A stretch of 64,000 bases of DNA from Candidatus Laterigemmans baculatus (GCF_010367455.1 NZ_WRPR01000055.1:1-64000); one strand, 5' to 3'; counted from the first letter of the stretch, positions 49,961-59,123 are shown. Notes: generated by a model from the letters alone, not told the origin. Numbers and translations are program-made.

Positions 49961-52900
49961 CTATCGCAGCAGCGACAGCACGCTCTGCGGGTTCTGGTTG
50001 GCCATCGCCAGCACGTTGGTGCCCGACTGGACCAGGATCTGAGCCCGCGTCATCCGGGCCGATTCGGCGGCGAAGTCGGCGTCGCGGATGCTGCTCTCGG
50101 CTTCCTGCAAGTTGGCGACCGTGTCGTTCAGCGAGACCAGGTTGCTCTCGAGCGTCGTCGACTGGAACGCACCCAAGCGACCGCGGAGGCTGGTCACCTG
50201 ATTGATCGCTTCGTTGACGATTTTCGCGGCTGCGTTCGGATCGTTCGCCAGGGCGGCCGACTCGCCGCTTCCGAGCTGGAACAGCTTGCCGGAGACGCCA
50301 CCGAGGCGAGCGGTGTTGACGCTGCCGATACCGACGCGGGCTTGCTGGTTGCTGACCACGTCGCCGCCGAGCTGGAACAGAGCTCCACCGCCGGCGATCG
50401 TGAAGTCCATCGACTCCGCACTGCCGGCCTCGACTTCGATCGACAGGTCGAGCGTCGAGGTGTTGATCGAGAGCTTGTTGCCCTTGCCGTTGGCGTCCAC
50501 ACCGTTGACCTTGGCCTCGATGTCCGAGCCGATGTCGCGGCTACCGGCACCCACCGCTGCGGTGAACGTTCCGCCGGTCTCTTCTTCGATGATCCGAAGA
50601 TCGACGAACGCGTCCGAGCCGTACTCGTTCGACTTGAGGACCAGCGACCCGTCCTCGACGGTGGCCGTGACGCCGGTCGCGTCCTTGACGAGGTTGATCT
50701 GCGTGACCAAGTCTTCGACGCCGGTGCCGGCACTGACGTTGAACACCTCCGAACCGGTTCTGCCTTGCAGTTCGAACACCACGTCTTTGGCGAGACCGCC
50801 GGAGCTCGCCGCACCGCCGGCGAAGTTCGCGACCGTCGCGACGTCGGTGTCACCGTCGAAGCTGGTCAGGCCGCCGGTGGTCCGGGCCTCGGCTCCATAG
50901 GTGCCTTCGGTGCGGATCGCCGCGGCGATCGCTTCGACGCTGACCGCATCGGTGTCTTCGACCGAGATCGTGATGTTGCCATCGTCGTCGACCGTGGCCG
51001 TCGGCGTCGTCACCCCGTCGACCTTGGCGAACGTGATCGTCTTGCCGTTGATAGCCTCACCGGTCTCACTCGCGGTGAGGTCGATTTCAGCGGTCAGCAC
51101 CTCGCCGTCGACGCCACCGCTGAAGGCGGTCGTGGTGGCCGTCGCGGTATCGCCATCGTAGGAGGCCAGCCCGCCGGTGGTGTCGACCGTCGCGCTGTAG
51201 GTCCCTTCGGCATCGATCGCCGCTTTGATGTCGTCGAAGGCGACCACGTCGCTGTTTTCGACCGTGATGGTGATGTTGCCATCGGCATCGACCGTCGCGG
51301 TCGGCGTGGTCACTCCATGGACCTCGCTGAAGGTGATCGTCGCGCCATTGGCGGCCGCACCGTCGGCCACGGCCGTCAGCGAGATCGCCGCGGTGGTGGC
51401 CACCTCATCCACACCACCAGCCAGGGCCGCTTGAGCGACGGCGTTGGTCGCTCCCGAGACGCTGTCGGTGCCGCCAGCGGTGATGGTGAAGTCGAAATTG
51501 TCCTTCACATCGTTGTCGGCTTCGAACGCGGCTTTGACGTCGTCGAGCGTGACCGTGGCACCGGTCTTGATCGAAATCGTGAAGTCGTGACCCGACTTGA
51601 TGATGTCGATGTCGTCGGTCTGAGCGGCGTTCTGGACCAATTCGAAGGTCGCACTGTTGCCAGCGGCCTCCGCGTAATCCCCATCCGATTTGGCGGTGAT
51701 ATCGAACGCGGCGGTGGCCGCGTTGGCGACCGTATAGGACTGGGTCCCCTGGGCGGCGGCCACCGAGATCTCTTTGAAGTCGACCGCACCGGCGGCTTTG
51801 GCGGCAGTGATGGTCCGCGAGAGCGAGACCGAACCGGAGGATGCTGTCGCTCCCCCGACCGTCGATCCACCGGCGAAGTCCGTGGTGCTCACCGTGTCGG
51901 TGTCGCCGTCAAAGCTGGTCAGGCCGCCGGTGACATCCGCCTCGGCGGCATACGTGCCCTCGTCCTCGATGGCCGCGACGATATCGTCGAGGCTGACCGC
52001 ATCGGTGTCTTCGACCGTGATCGTGATGTTGCCACTGCCGTCGACGGCGGCCGTGGGGGTGGTCACACCATCGGCTTGGGCGAAGGTGATCGTGCGACCG
52101 TTGGCCGCGGCCCCCGTGGCGAGCGCGGTGAGCTTGATCTGCGCGCTCGCCGTCTCCGCGTCGATTCCACCACTGAAGGCAGTCGTGGTGGCCGTGGCGG
52201 TATCGCCGTCGTAGGAAGTCAATCCGCCGCTGGTGTCCACCGTCGCGGTGTAGGTGCCCTCGGCATCGATCGCTGCCTTGATGTCGGCGAAGGCGACCGT
52301 GTCGCTGTTTTCAACCGTGACGGTGATGTTCCCGTCGTCGTCGACCGTGGCGGTCGGCGTGGTCACCCCGTTCTCTTCGACGAAGCTGATCGTCGCCCCG
52401 TTGGCGGTCGTGCCATCGGCTACGGCTGTCAGCGAGATCGCCGCGGTGGTGGCCACTTCATCCACACCGCCGGCGAGCGCCGCTTGAGCGGTCGTGTTGG
52501 TTCCGCCCGAGACGCTGACCGCACCACCACCGGTGACGGTGAAGGTGAAATCGTCCTTGGTGTCGGCGTCGGCGTCGAAGGCGGCTTTGACGTCGTCGAG
52601 CGTGACGGTGGCGCCGGTCTTGATCGAGATCGTGAAATCGTCACCCGACTTGATGATGTCGATATCGTCGGTCTGGGCACCGTTCTGAACGATTTCGAAA
52701 GTCGCGCTGTTACCGGCGGCCTCGGCGTAAGCCCCATCGGCCTTCGCGGTGATATCGAAGCCGGTCGTCGCGGCGTTGGCGACCGTGTAGGAGTTGGTGG
52801 CCTGGGCCGCGGCCACCGAGACTTCTTTGAACTCGATTCCACCGGTGGCCTTCACTCCCGCGATGTCGCGCGAGAAGTCGATCGTGCCCTCCGAAGCGGC

Positions 52901-53491
52901 ATTGGTCGCCGCTTCGGGAATGTCGCCCACGGTGACGCTGGCTTGCTCGGCCGCCTTGGTGATCGAGACGCTCACCCCCAGCTTGCCGGCCGGGCCGAGG
53001 TTCGCCTGGTCGATCTGCAAGCTCTTGATCTGATCGTAATTCGAGCCGGCCTGGGTCAAGAAGTCGAGGCTGCCGTCGAGCAGCTTGCGACCCTGGAAGG
53101 TCGTGGTCTGGGAGATCCGGTTGATCGCTTCGAGCGAGCTGTCGATCTGCAGCTGGTTCGCCGCGATTTCGTCTTCGGAGAGCGCTCCGCTGTTGGCCGC
53201 CTCGACGACCAACCCGCGGACGTCGTTGAGCAGATTGCTGACCTGCCCCAAGGCGCTGTCGGCGGTGGCGATGATCTGGCTGGCACGCTGCGTGTTGCCG
53301 ATCGCCTTGTTCAAACTGGTGACTTCGCTCCGCAGGGCTTCGCTCGCGATCAAACCGGCCGGGTCATCCGAACCGGAATTGATTTTCAAACCCGTGCTCA
53401 ACCGCGTCATTGCGGTTTGCAAATCGTTGTTGCTGCGGCTGAGTCGATTCTGAGCGACGAGAGACGGTACGTTCGTATTGATACGTGTCAT
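49961..53491 (-). CDS. fliC: Flagellin, very large with a tandemly duplicated central domain
   Basis: This 1176-residue filament protein is two to three times the usual flagellin length. The conserved N-terminus (INTNVPSLVAQNRLSRSN...RLSTGLKINSGSDDPAG) and C-terminus (ADFAAESARMTRAQILVQSG...NPQSVLSLLR) are canonical. The surface-exposed centre holds two copies of a 351-residue unit (about residues 205-555 and 556-905); each contains a pair of about 100-residue modules marked by GVTTPTA at about 51000, 51300, 52053 and 52353. A SD-like AGGAA precedes the ATG at 53491. Its codon pattern matches the neighbours. A terminator follows. Confidence 0.95.
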   Translation of the reverse strand: MTRINTNVPSLVAQNRLSRSNNDLQTAMTRLSTGLKINSGSDDPAGLIASEALRSEVTSLNKAIGNTQRASQIIATADSALGQVSNLLNDVRGLVVEAANSGALSEDEIAANQLQIDSSLEAINRISQTTTFQGRKLLDGSLDFLTQAGSNYDQIKSLQIDQANLGPAGKLGVSVSITKAAEQASVTVGDIPEAATNAASEGTIDFSRDIAGVKATGGIEFKEVSVAAAQATNSYTVANAATTGFDITAKADGAYAEAAGNSATFEIVQNGAQTDDIDIIKSGDDFTISIKTGATVTLDDVKAAFDADADTKDDFTFTVTGGGAVSVSGGTNTTAQAALAGGVDEVATTAAISLTAVADGTTANGATISFVEENGVTTPTATVDDDGNITVTVENSDTVAFADIKAAIDAEGTYTATVDTSGGLTSYDGDTATATTTAFSGGIDAETASAQIKLTALATGAAANGRTITFAQADGVTTPTAAVDGSGNITITVEDTDAVSLDDIVAAIEDEGTYAAEADVTGGLTSFDGDTDTVSTTDFAGGSTVGGATASSGSVSLSRTITAAKAAGAVDFKEISVAAAQGTQSYTVANAATAAFDITAKSDGDYAEAAGNSATFELVQNAAQTDDIDIIKSGHDFTISIKTGATVTLDDVKAAFEADNDVKDNFDFTITAGGTDSVSGATNAVAQAALAGGVDEVATTAAISLTAVADGAAANGATITFSEVHGVTTPTATVDADGNITITVENSDVVAFDDIKAAIDAEGTYSATVDTTGGLASYDGDTATATTTAFSGGVDGEVLTAEIDLTASETGEAINGKTITFAKVDGVTTPTATVDDDGNITISVEDTDAVSVEAIAAAIRTEGTYGAEARTTGGLTSFDGDTDVATVANFAGGAASSGGLAKDVVFELQGRTGSEVFNVSAGTGVEDLVTQINLVKDATGVTATVEDGSLVLKSNEYGSDAFVDLRIIEEETGGTFTAAVGAGSRDIGSDIEAKVNGVDANGKGNKLSINTSTLDLSIEVEAGSAESMDFTIAGGGALFQLGGDVVSNQQARVGIGSVNTARLGGVSGKLFQLGSGESAALANDPNAAAKIVNEAINQVTSLRGRLGAFQSTTLESNLVSLNDTVANLQEAESSIRDADFAAESARMTRAQILVQSGTNVLAMANQNPQSVLSLLR
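50800..52890. repeat. 1053-bp tandem duplication inside the flagellin gene
   Basis: Matching landmarks are 1053 bp apart: the FKEISVAAAQ/FKEVSVAAAQ coding words at about 51748 and 52801, and the GVTTPTA words at 51000/52053 and 51300/52353. The DNA of the two copies is close to 90 percent identical in the stretches I compared (for example about 51538-51637 against 52591-52690). The unit is a multiple of three, so the frame is kept. Confidence 0.9.
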
Positions 53492-53907
53492 GGGTTTATG
53501 TTCCTAAAAGCGGATCGGTGACGGACCACAGGAAGCCGTCTGCTCTCGCAGCCAGCTTTTGCATCCGCTCCAACCGCCGAGCGGAGTCGTAGGGCGTGGG
53601 TGACAGACAGGTCGCGGACATCCCCGATTCGCTTCGCCACGCCCCGCAGGTGCGCCGTCAATCGACGCAGACACGAGCCGGAAGGGGACCTTCCTTGATG
53701 CCAACCACACTGTCTCGTTGAAGTCGAGCCAGTGGATTCAAGTGAAGACACCAGCTCTCAAGGGTAAATTCGGACACGCTTGGGGACCGGCAAAATTCGC
53801 TCGGTCCAATTCCGATCAATTTTCGCAACCCCCCGCGGAACAATCCGCATGAGCGTTACAACCTGCAAACCTTTCCTATCTTCTCGGCAACCGCGGCGGC
53901 GGGCCGC
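53492..53907 (-). promoter_or_regulatory. Flagellin upstream region
   Basis: This 416-bp gap separates csrA from flagellin. On the reverse strand the leader ends TTTTAGGAACATAAACCC before the ATG, with one GGA in the Shine-Dalgarno, and two more GGA words (GGAGCGGA) occur about 60-70 nt further upstream. GGA is the CsrA recognition core. I could not find a convincing sigma-28 or sigma-54 promoter by eye. No gene is present. Confidence 0.4.
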
Positions 53908-54135
53908 TCAGGCCTTGCGGCGGCCGCGGAGTTCCGCGGTCGCCCCCGGCTGCAGCTGGCTCGCGCTGCGGTTCTCTCGCTGGATCGCGTCGTAAACCTC
54001 TTGGCGGTGCACCGGGATGTCCTGCGGGGCATCGATCCCCAACCGGACTTTGTCTCCGCGAATATCGACGATCGTGATCACCACGTCGTCGCCGATCATG
54101 ATGCTTTCGTCACGGTGCCGTGAAAGAACCAACAT
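53908..54135 (-). CDS. csrA: Carbon storage/flagellin regulator CsrA
   Basis: This 75-residue RNA-binding dimer represses or activates translation by binding GGA in leaders. It shows the standard sequence [20 protein letters not shown] followed by [19 protein letters not shown]. The start is the ATG at 54135; the longer open frame has no family similarity. It lies between fliW and flagellin, the arrangement known from Bacillus and others where FliW sequesters CsrA until flagellin is consumed. The C-terminal 15 residues are a short Gln/Arg/Ala-rich tail. Confidence 0.95.
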   Translation of the reverse strand: MLVLSRHRDESIMIGDDVVITIVDIRGDKVRLGIDAPQDIPVHRQEVYDAIQRENRSASQLQPGATAELRGRRKA

Positions 54136-54330
54136 GGCGTCGTCCCTCGACTCGATTGCTTGCAGTGCTTGACTGACGGGCGGTACGGTCGATTCGAGTT
54201 TGGAAAATCGACCCCAGGCGCTGACTCCGGAAGACACGCGTCGATCCGGCACAGGAATCTATCGGACCGAGTCCCGGCAAGATTCCAACGTCCTCGCCGC
54301 AGTGCCGCATCGCGCGATTGTGAGGGACGT

Positions 54331-54378
54331 ACCCAGCACCCAGCACCCAGCACCCAGCACCCAGTACTCAGTACTCAG
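54331..54378. repeat. Heptanucleotide ACCCAGC tract ending in ACTCAGT
   Basis: About four or five tandem ACCCAGC units are followed by two TACTCAG units. The tract includes the last bases of fliW (stop codon at 54375-54377). The same 7-bp periodicity, and the complementary ACTGAGT word, occur at 21291 and 36943. Confidence 0.85.
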
Positions 54379-54812
54379 GCCGCCAGGCGACCGGCTCGCT
54401 CGAGGACCAGCGGATAGGCGACGCTGTGGTTGTCCTCGGTGATCACCTGACAGCCGACGCGGCGGCGGAGATTGAGCACTAGCGGCGCGCGAAGATTCGT
54501 CAGCCACTGCCCGGAGCGGCGGTTGAGCGTCGTCAGCACGTAGAGCTCATCGCCGCTGCGGAGTTGGAGGCCGCTCAGGGCGCGACGCGGCGCTCGCACG
54601 CGGTAGCCCTCGACGAACGCCCGAGGACTGACCATCGCCAACGCCACGTCGCTCCGCGATGCCGACTGCAGCCAGGCCACGGCCGGACTCTGCGGATCGG
54701 GTAACAACAGCCACTGGCGGAGCGTCTCCAGCCCGATCAAGCCTTGCGGGAAGAGAAACATCTCCCGCTCTTGGATGTCGAGGGTGCCGAAGCGGGTGGT
54801 ATCGATGCGCAT
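54375..54812 (-). CDS. fliW: Flagellar assembly factor FliW
   Basis: This 145-residue protein binds flagellin and CsrA. Family segments: [64 protein letters not shown]. The ATG at 54812 fits the family N-terminus. The gene is between flgL and csrA, as expected for the FliW-CsrA-flagellin switch. The stop codon lies within a heptanucleotide repeat tract, so the last residues may vary between strains. Confidence 0.94.
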   Translation of the reverse strand: MRIDTTRFGTLDIQEREMFLFPQGLIGLETLRQWLLLPDPQSPAVAWLQSASRSDVALAMVSPRAFVEGYRVRAPRRALSGLQLRSGDELYVLTTLNRRSGQWLTNLRAPLVLNLRRRVGCQVITEDNHSVAYPLVLERAGRLAA

Positions 54813-54916
54813 GATCGCCGCATCCCTCATCAGGGTTTGGTCGAAAGAATCGGCAAAGAGGCCGAGGTATCACTGGGGGTATCGGTCCCCAGAGCCCCCT
54901 CTCTTCGGCAAAACCG

Positions 54917-56875
54917 TTACAGGAAATTCAGGACGGTTAACCCGGAGGTCTGTCCCATCAGGCGGAGCGAGGCGTCGAGCGACATTTGACGACGCGTGAT
55001 CTCGCTGACCATCGAGGTGAATTCCGCGTCGATCTCCTCGCTCATCCGGCTCTTCATCAAGACCGCCTGGTCTTCCGCTCGCGCTTGCATCAGGTCGACC
55101 GATTGCAAGCGATAGCCGACCATGCCGCGGGTCCGGTTCGCTTGGTCGAAGTCCGCGTCGAGCCGTTGTGAGAGCCGCTCGATCTCGGTCACATCGCCGC
55201 TCAAGACGGCATCCCGCAGCCGCAGCAGCGTGTCGAGCGCCCCTCCGCTTTCGACCGGCGCGTAGTCCGCCCCTCGCACCACCTCATTTCCCGCCTCGCT
55301 GCTGCCCACCACCGCATCCTGGCCGCTGGGAATCAGCCCCAGCGTATTGCCGAGTTCCGAGGGCGGGTTTTGGCGGATCTCCAGCCCTCCGGTTCCCGAC
55401 GCTCCTTGCAGCGTGATGCCGTTGCCGTGGGCGGAAAGCGCGGCGGTCACTTGAGCGGCGTCCTGATTGTCTGGATGAGCGTTGATCGCCGCGATCACGT
55501 CGTCGATGGTCGAGAGTCCCTCGGCGTTGATGTCGAGCGAGACCCCGTCGGGCCGGACGATCGTCAGGTCGGGCCGGGCGTCGCCACTGAGCCCGGCTCC
55601 GCGGCCGTTGCGGAGCGAGTCGAGGCGGGTCTCGCCACCGGCCGATCGCAAACCGAGCCGAGTCGCCGCCATCCCGCCCGACTCTCCGATCGAGTAGGTC
55701 ACGCCGCTCTTGAGCAACCGCAACTGGAGCTTGCTGGTGGTCGGATCCAGTTCCGCACGCACCGCCGCACCGCTGTGGTTGATCGCTAGCAGAACGTCGT
55801 CGACCGTCTCGGCCGTGCTGAGATCGACCTCAAACGTCTCGTCTCCCTCGACGATCTGGAAGCCGGGCTGCAAGTCCAGCCCCGCCCCGTCGTCCAGATC
55901 CGACAACCGCGTCGCAGTCGTGGTTCGCGGAGCCAACCCTGCACCGACGATCGGGGGCGGCGCGATGCCTTGCGGATTGCTGATCTTCATCTGCTTGGCC
56001 AATTCGCTTCCCGGCGCGTCGGAGATCGCGAGCGTTCCGTGAAGCCCGTCGGCGTAGCGGATCGTGACCGCATCGCCGCTGATGTCGACCGCCAACTCGC
56101 GGCCGTCGAGCACCACCCCCTCAATCCGACTGGCCACATCGCCCATCGTCACCGAACCCCGCAAGTCGATTTCGGTCCAGTCCCCGCCCCCGGACAATCG
56201 CAAGATTCCCGGCTGCATCCCCCGGCCATCGCGGGTGTCGACCAGCCGAGTCTCGGCAGTCAAACCGGCCGCGAGCTCCTTGCTTTTGAGCCGCGGAGCG
56301 GCGAGCCCGAGCGCATCGTCGCCGGTCGGCAGCGTTGCCACCGCAGTCCCCGGAGCAATCTCGGCTTGAGCGACCGCCTCATTGCCCGAGTAGACGATCG
56401 TCCCGTTCTCCCACCGCAGCGGCGGCTTGCTGGTCAGCGCACCGCCGATCAGCGAGTGGTCGCGGAATGCTTGGTTGCCAACCGACATTAGCCGCGCGAG
56501 CACCTGATCGAGTTGGCCGGCCAGCGTCTCTCGCTCCCCCTCGGCCAACACGCCTTGAGCGGCACCGACCGCGATCGCTCGCGCCTCGATCAGCCCGTCG
56601 TCGATCGATGCCATCGCCGTGTCGACCGACTGCAGGTAGCCGCTGGCCGCCTTGGTGTTGCGGACCAACTGCTCCGAGTAATCGACCCCTTGCTGATAGC
56701 TCAGCGCGCGGGCTGCCGCTGTGGGATCATCCGAGGGACTGAGCACCCGGCGGCCGGTGCTCAGCTGATCGTACAGCCGCTGCAAGCCGACCTGGTCGGC
56801 ATGCACCTGGTAGACCAGACGCTGATGCTGGAGCGGAGTACTGGTCCGAGGCGTAACGACCGGCAGCAGACTCAT
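54917..56875 (-). CDS. flgL: Flagellar hook-associated protein 3 (FlgL), enlarged
   Basis: This 652-residue junction protein connects hook and filament; typical FlgL is about 300 residues. The N-terminus has the flagellin-like RLYDQLSTGRRVLSPSDDPTAAARAL and the C-terminus RMSEEIDAEFTSMVSEITRRQMSLDASLRL. In between there are three hook-IN-type modules, at about residues 208-300, 315-405 and 415-520 (for example RLSDLDDGAGL...VDLSTAETVDDVLLAINH). It is the first gene of the flgL-fliW-csrA set and is divergent from the zinc-ribbon/TerB gene. Confidence 0.92.
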   Translation of the reverse strand: MSLLPVVTPRTSTPLQHQRLVYQVHADQVGLQRLYDQLSTGRRVLSPSDDPTAAARALSYQQGVDYSEQLVRNTKAASGYLQSVDTAMASIDDGLIEARAIAVGAAQGVLAEGERETLAGQLDQVLARLMSVGNQAFRDHSLIGGALTSKPPLRWENGTIVYSGNEAVAQAEIAPGTAVATLPTGDDALGLAAPRLKSKELAAGLTAETRLVDTRDGRGMQPGILRLSGGGDWTEIDLRGSVTMGDVASRIEGVVLDGRELAVDISGDAVTIRYADGLHGTLAISDAPGSELAKQMKISNPQGIAPPPIVGAGLAPRTTTATRLSDLDDGAGLDLQPGFQIVEGDETFEVDLSTAETVDDVLLAINHSGAAVRAELDPTTSKLQLRLLKSGVTYSIGESGGMAATRLGLRSAGGETRLDSLRNGRGAGLSGDARPDLTIVRPDGVSLDINAEGLSTIDDVIAAINAHPDNQDAAQVTAALSAHGNGITLQGASGTGGLEIRQNPPSELGNTLGLIPSGQDAVVGSSEAGNEVVRGADYAPVESGGALDTLLRLRDAVLSGDVTEIERLSQRLDADFDQANRTRGMVGYRLQSVDLMQARAEDQAVLMKSRMSEEIDAEFTSMVSEITRRQMSLDASLRLMGQTSGLTVLNFL

Positions 56876-57192
56876 GCGACGATTCTCATGGACGGGGCCC
56901 CATGCGTCTCTCTTCGGCCATCCCAGGCTGCCGAATTCAGATAAACCGGATAATCGTCACCCTCCGGTGGTGACCTTCCGGCTCGCTCAGCTAACCCTGA
57001 GCCGACGGCGCTAGCCGCGGGTAAGCCGACGGCGCTAGCCGCGGGTAAGCCGACGGCGCTAGCCGCGGGGGCTGCAGCGGAAAACCGCTCCGCTAGGAAT
57101 CTGGCTGCGGGAAAACCGTATGATGGAAGCCCGCCGCGAACGCCCGCGGCTGTGGTTTCGTCCCTCAACCGCCACCATTGTCGCCACTTTAG
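56876..57192. other. Divergent gap between flgL and the zinc-ribbon/TerB gene
   Basis: This 317-bp region holds promoters for two divergent genes and a family B tandem repeat at 56998-57069. Beyond the tandem, a GCTGCAGCGGA word also seen after the unit at 28347 recurs at about 57071-57081. No gene or clear promoter is visible. Confidence 0.45.
56998..57069. repeat. Family B 24-bp tandem repeat, three copies
   Basis: The unit TGAGCCGACGGCGCTAGCCG plus CGGG is repeated three times in direct order, the second and third starting TAAGCC. The same unit forms a five-copy tandem at 31640. Confidence 0.92.
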
Positions 57193-57816
57193 ATGATCCT
57201 GATCGGCACGATGAATCTCAGCCGGACCCGTGAGACCGGCGACTTCTATTGCCCGGGCTGCGGTACGTCGCAGACGTATCGGCTGCGGACCCGCCGCCCC
57301 TTCCTGACGCTGTACTTCATTCCGGTCGTCCCGATCGGAGCCGCCGAGCCGTTCGTGCAGTGCGACCAGTGCCGCGCCCACTGGGACGTGAACGTTCTCG
57401 AGATGGATCGCCACTCCCACGAGATGGCCCAGCGCGAACAATTCTGCGAAGAGGCGATGCGGGCGGCCGTGCTGGTGACCACCGCCGACGGGAGGATCTC
57501 CGAGCAGGAGATCCAGGCGCTCCACCACGTGGGCGAGCGCCTGCTCGATCGACCGATCAGCCGCGAAGAGCTCGGGGCCCTCTGTTCCTCGACGAGGCAC
57601 CTCGGCGTCTCCCCGCTGAACTACATGCTCTCGGGCAGCCGCCGCTGGTCGCAGGCGCAGCGAACGACGGTCCTGCAGGCCGCGTTTCTCGCCGCCTCAG
57701 CCGAGGGCGAACTGAGCGAGTCGCAGCTCCGGATGCTCGGGGACCTGCGGAAAATGTTCGAGCTCAGCGACGAACAGTACCAGACGGCGATCGAAGAGGC
57801 GCTCGAGCTCGCCTAG
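57193..57816 (+). CDS. Zinc-ribbon protein with TerB-like domain
   Basis: This 207-residue protein has an N-terminal zinc ribbon with CPGCG (residues 20-24) and CDQC (about 57-60) separated by a hydrophobic FLTLYFIPVVPIG stretch, the pattern of planctomycete and bacterial ribbon families of unknown role. The C-terminal half (about residues 88-205) is a helical TerB-like domain (AVLVTTADGRISEQEIQAL; AFLAASAEGELSESQLRML), with acidic residues in the DGxIs-type loops that in TerB bind metal ions. The start is ATG at 57193; an ATG at 57211 is an alternative. It ends 5 bp from the convergent lipoprotein gene. Confidence 0.8.
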   Translation: MILIGTMNLSRTRETGDFYCPGCGTSQTYRLRTRRPFLTLYFIPVVPIGAAEPFVQCDQCRAHWDVNVLEMDRHSHEMAQREQFCEEAMRAAVLVTTADGRISEQEIQALHHVGERLLDRPISREELGALCSSTRHLGVSPLNYMLSGSRRWSQAQRTTVLQAAFLAASAEGELSESQLRMLGDLRKMFELSDEQYQTAIEEALELA

Positions 57817-57820
57817 ACGC

Positions 57821-58645
57821 CTACCGCAGCGGCTTCCGCCAGGGAAGATCCGCCGACTCGGTGACTCCCTTGGCCTTGCTAGTCGAAGGAGCGGCAGTCG
57901 CACTGGCAGCCTTCTCGGGCTGCGAATCGCTTGCGCTCGGGGGACGGACCTCCCTTGCGCTCGCCTGCACGACCACGTCCGATCGCGTCCCGCCAGATGC
58001 CGCTGTGTCGGTCTCCGCCGGGCTCAGCGAACGGAAAGTGGGAGCGGCCGAAGCCATGGAGGCATTCGCTGTCGCCGCCACCGCATCCCGCTCGATCACT
58101 TGCAGGCTCGGCGGCTCGGTTGGCTGCAGCGTCGCGGGAGCCGTCAGATCGACGACCTCCATCCCGCCGAGGTTGGGGCGCAGCGGTGTACCGCCAGCAC
58201 CGCCGTGCTGCAGCGCCGAAGCGGGAATTCGGGGAGCAGCACCAAAACCGGAGGTGGGACCGGCTGCCGCGTCGTGATAGGCTGCCGGCTGAACGGCCGC
58301 CGCAGAGGCAACCGCCGGAGCTGGGCTGGCTACCGGAGCAGCCGCAGCATCCGCCCAGCCATTCAAGCTCGGAGCTGCGGTCGCCACGTAGTCAGCCTCC
58401 GGGCCAGCCACCGCGGCGTATTGCCCACCGCTGATCGGAGCGGTGGACGCTTGGCCTTGGTAGTAGCCATTGGGAACAGCGTAACTGCCCGTCTGCGGCG
58501 GGGGCACGCGGGTGTTCGCTCCCAGAGGACCGACCGGTGAGAGCGGCACGGCTGGATTGGTGGGCTGCTGGCACCCGCCAATTGTCAGACCCCCGCCGAC
58601 TAGCAGGATCAGCAGGCTCGTCCGGGCGACCGGGGCGCTGTTCAT
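57821..58645 (-). CDS. Putative lipoprotein, Ala/Pro-rich
   Basis: This 274-residue protein has a lipoprotein signal (LLILLVGGGLTIGGC, Cys near residue 21). The rest is low complexity, rich in Ala, Pro, Ser and Thr, with no globular domain I can name. The start ATG at 58645 is preceded in frame by a GTG at 58657. It is divergent from no gene; the reverse-strand nqr block ends upstream of it, separated by a 24-bp inverted repeat element. No function can be given. Confidence 0.7.
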   Translation of the reverse strand: MNSAPVARTSLLILLVGGGLTIGGCQQPTNPAVPLSPVGPLGANTRVPPPQTGSYAVPNGYYQGQASTAPISGGQYAAVAGPEADYVATAAPSLNGWADAAAAPVASPAPAVASAAAVQPAAYHDAAAGPTSGFGAAPRIPASALQHGGAGGTPLRPNLGGMEVVDLTAPATLQPTEPPSLQVIERDAVAATANASMASAAPTFRSLSPAETDTAASGGTRSDVVVQASAREVRPPSASDSQPEKAASATAAPSTSKAKGVTESADLPWRKPLR

Positions 58646-58786
58646 CGTTGTGCTCACCGCAGTATTTTCAGTGGCTTCACGCGGTACCGAACGATTGGTA
58701 TCCGCCGCTCGAGAGCGACGGTAGCAAGGCCAAGAAAACCCGCAAAGAGCGATTCAAGTTTCGAGCTGAAAAAACCGAGGCGGCCA

Positions 58787-58850
58787 TAGTCGCCTTTCGC
58801 TCCGCGAAAGTATCGCAGAAACGCTGCTTTCGCGGAGCGAAAGGCGACTA
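58787..58850. repeat. Perfect 24-bp inverted repeat element (MITE-like)
   Basis: TAGTCGCCTTTCGCTCCGCG plus AAAG at 58787-58810 is perfectly inverse to the arm at 58827-58850, with a 16-bp loop. Both ends read TAGTCGCC outward to inward. The three bases at the right end are the TAG stop codon of nqrM on the reverse strand. The stem has no T run. Its form suggests a small mobile element or a 3' RNA-stabilising hairpin. Confidence 0.88.
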
Positions 58851-59123
58851 ATTACCCCCTGCCCTCACCTCTTCGCTGGGGGCCTGCTCCTGCCCCCGCA
58901 CGCCCGGCAGCCCTCGCTCCCGCAGCTCACGGCAGGCGTCCGCCGGATTTTCGCACAGCGAGCACGACGTCTTCCCCTCGGCGTCCTTCCGGTTGGCCAG
59001 ACCCCCGCAAGAGCCGCTGATCGACCGCCGACCGAACATCACCCCAATGGCCATGCCCAAGGCGACGATCAGGAACACGGCGAAGGAGATCGCGGCGAGG
59101 ATCCAGAGGGAGCTCCAAGTCAT
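58848..59123 (-). CDS. nqrM: Na+-NQR maturation factor NqrM
   Basis: This 91-residue membrane protein has one N-terminal span (LWILAAISFAVFLIVALGMAIG) and the family motif RRSISGSCGGL, then a Cys cluster SCSLC...DAC. NqrM is known to deliver iron to the Cys-ligated centre between NqrD and NqrE in Vibrio. The start overlaps the apbE stop by 4 bp. The C-terminal 20 residues are charged and not part of the family core; the stop TAG is the outermost bases of an inverted repeat element. Confidence 0.88.
   Translation of the reverse strand: MTWSSLWILAAISFAVFLIVALGMAIGVMFGRRSISGSCGGLANRKDAEGKTSCSLCENPADACRELRERGLPGVRGQEQAPSEEVRAGGN

Noticed and set aside
53492-53907. Sigma-28 or sigma-54 promoter of flagellin
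   Set aside because: No segment on the reverse strand matched TAAA-N15-GCCGATAA or TGGCAC-N5-TTGC well enough to call.
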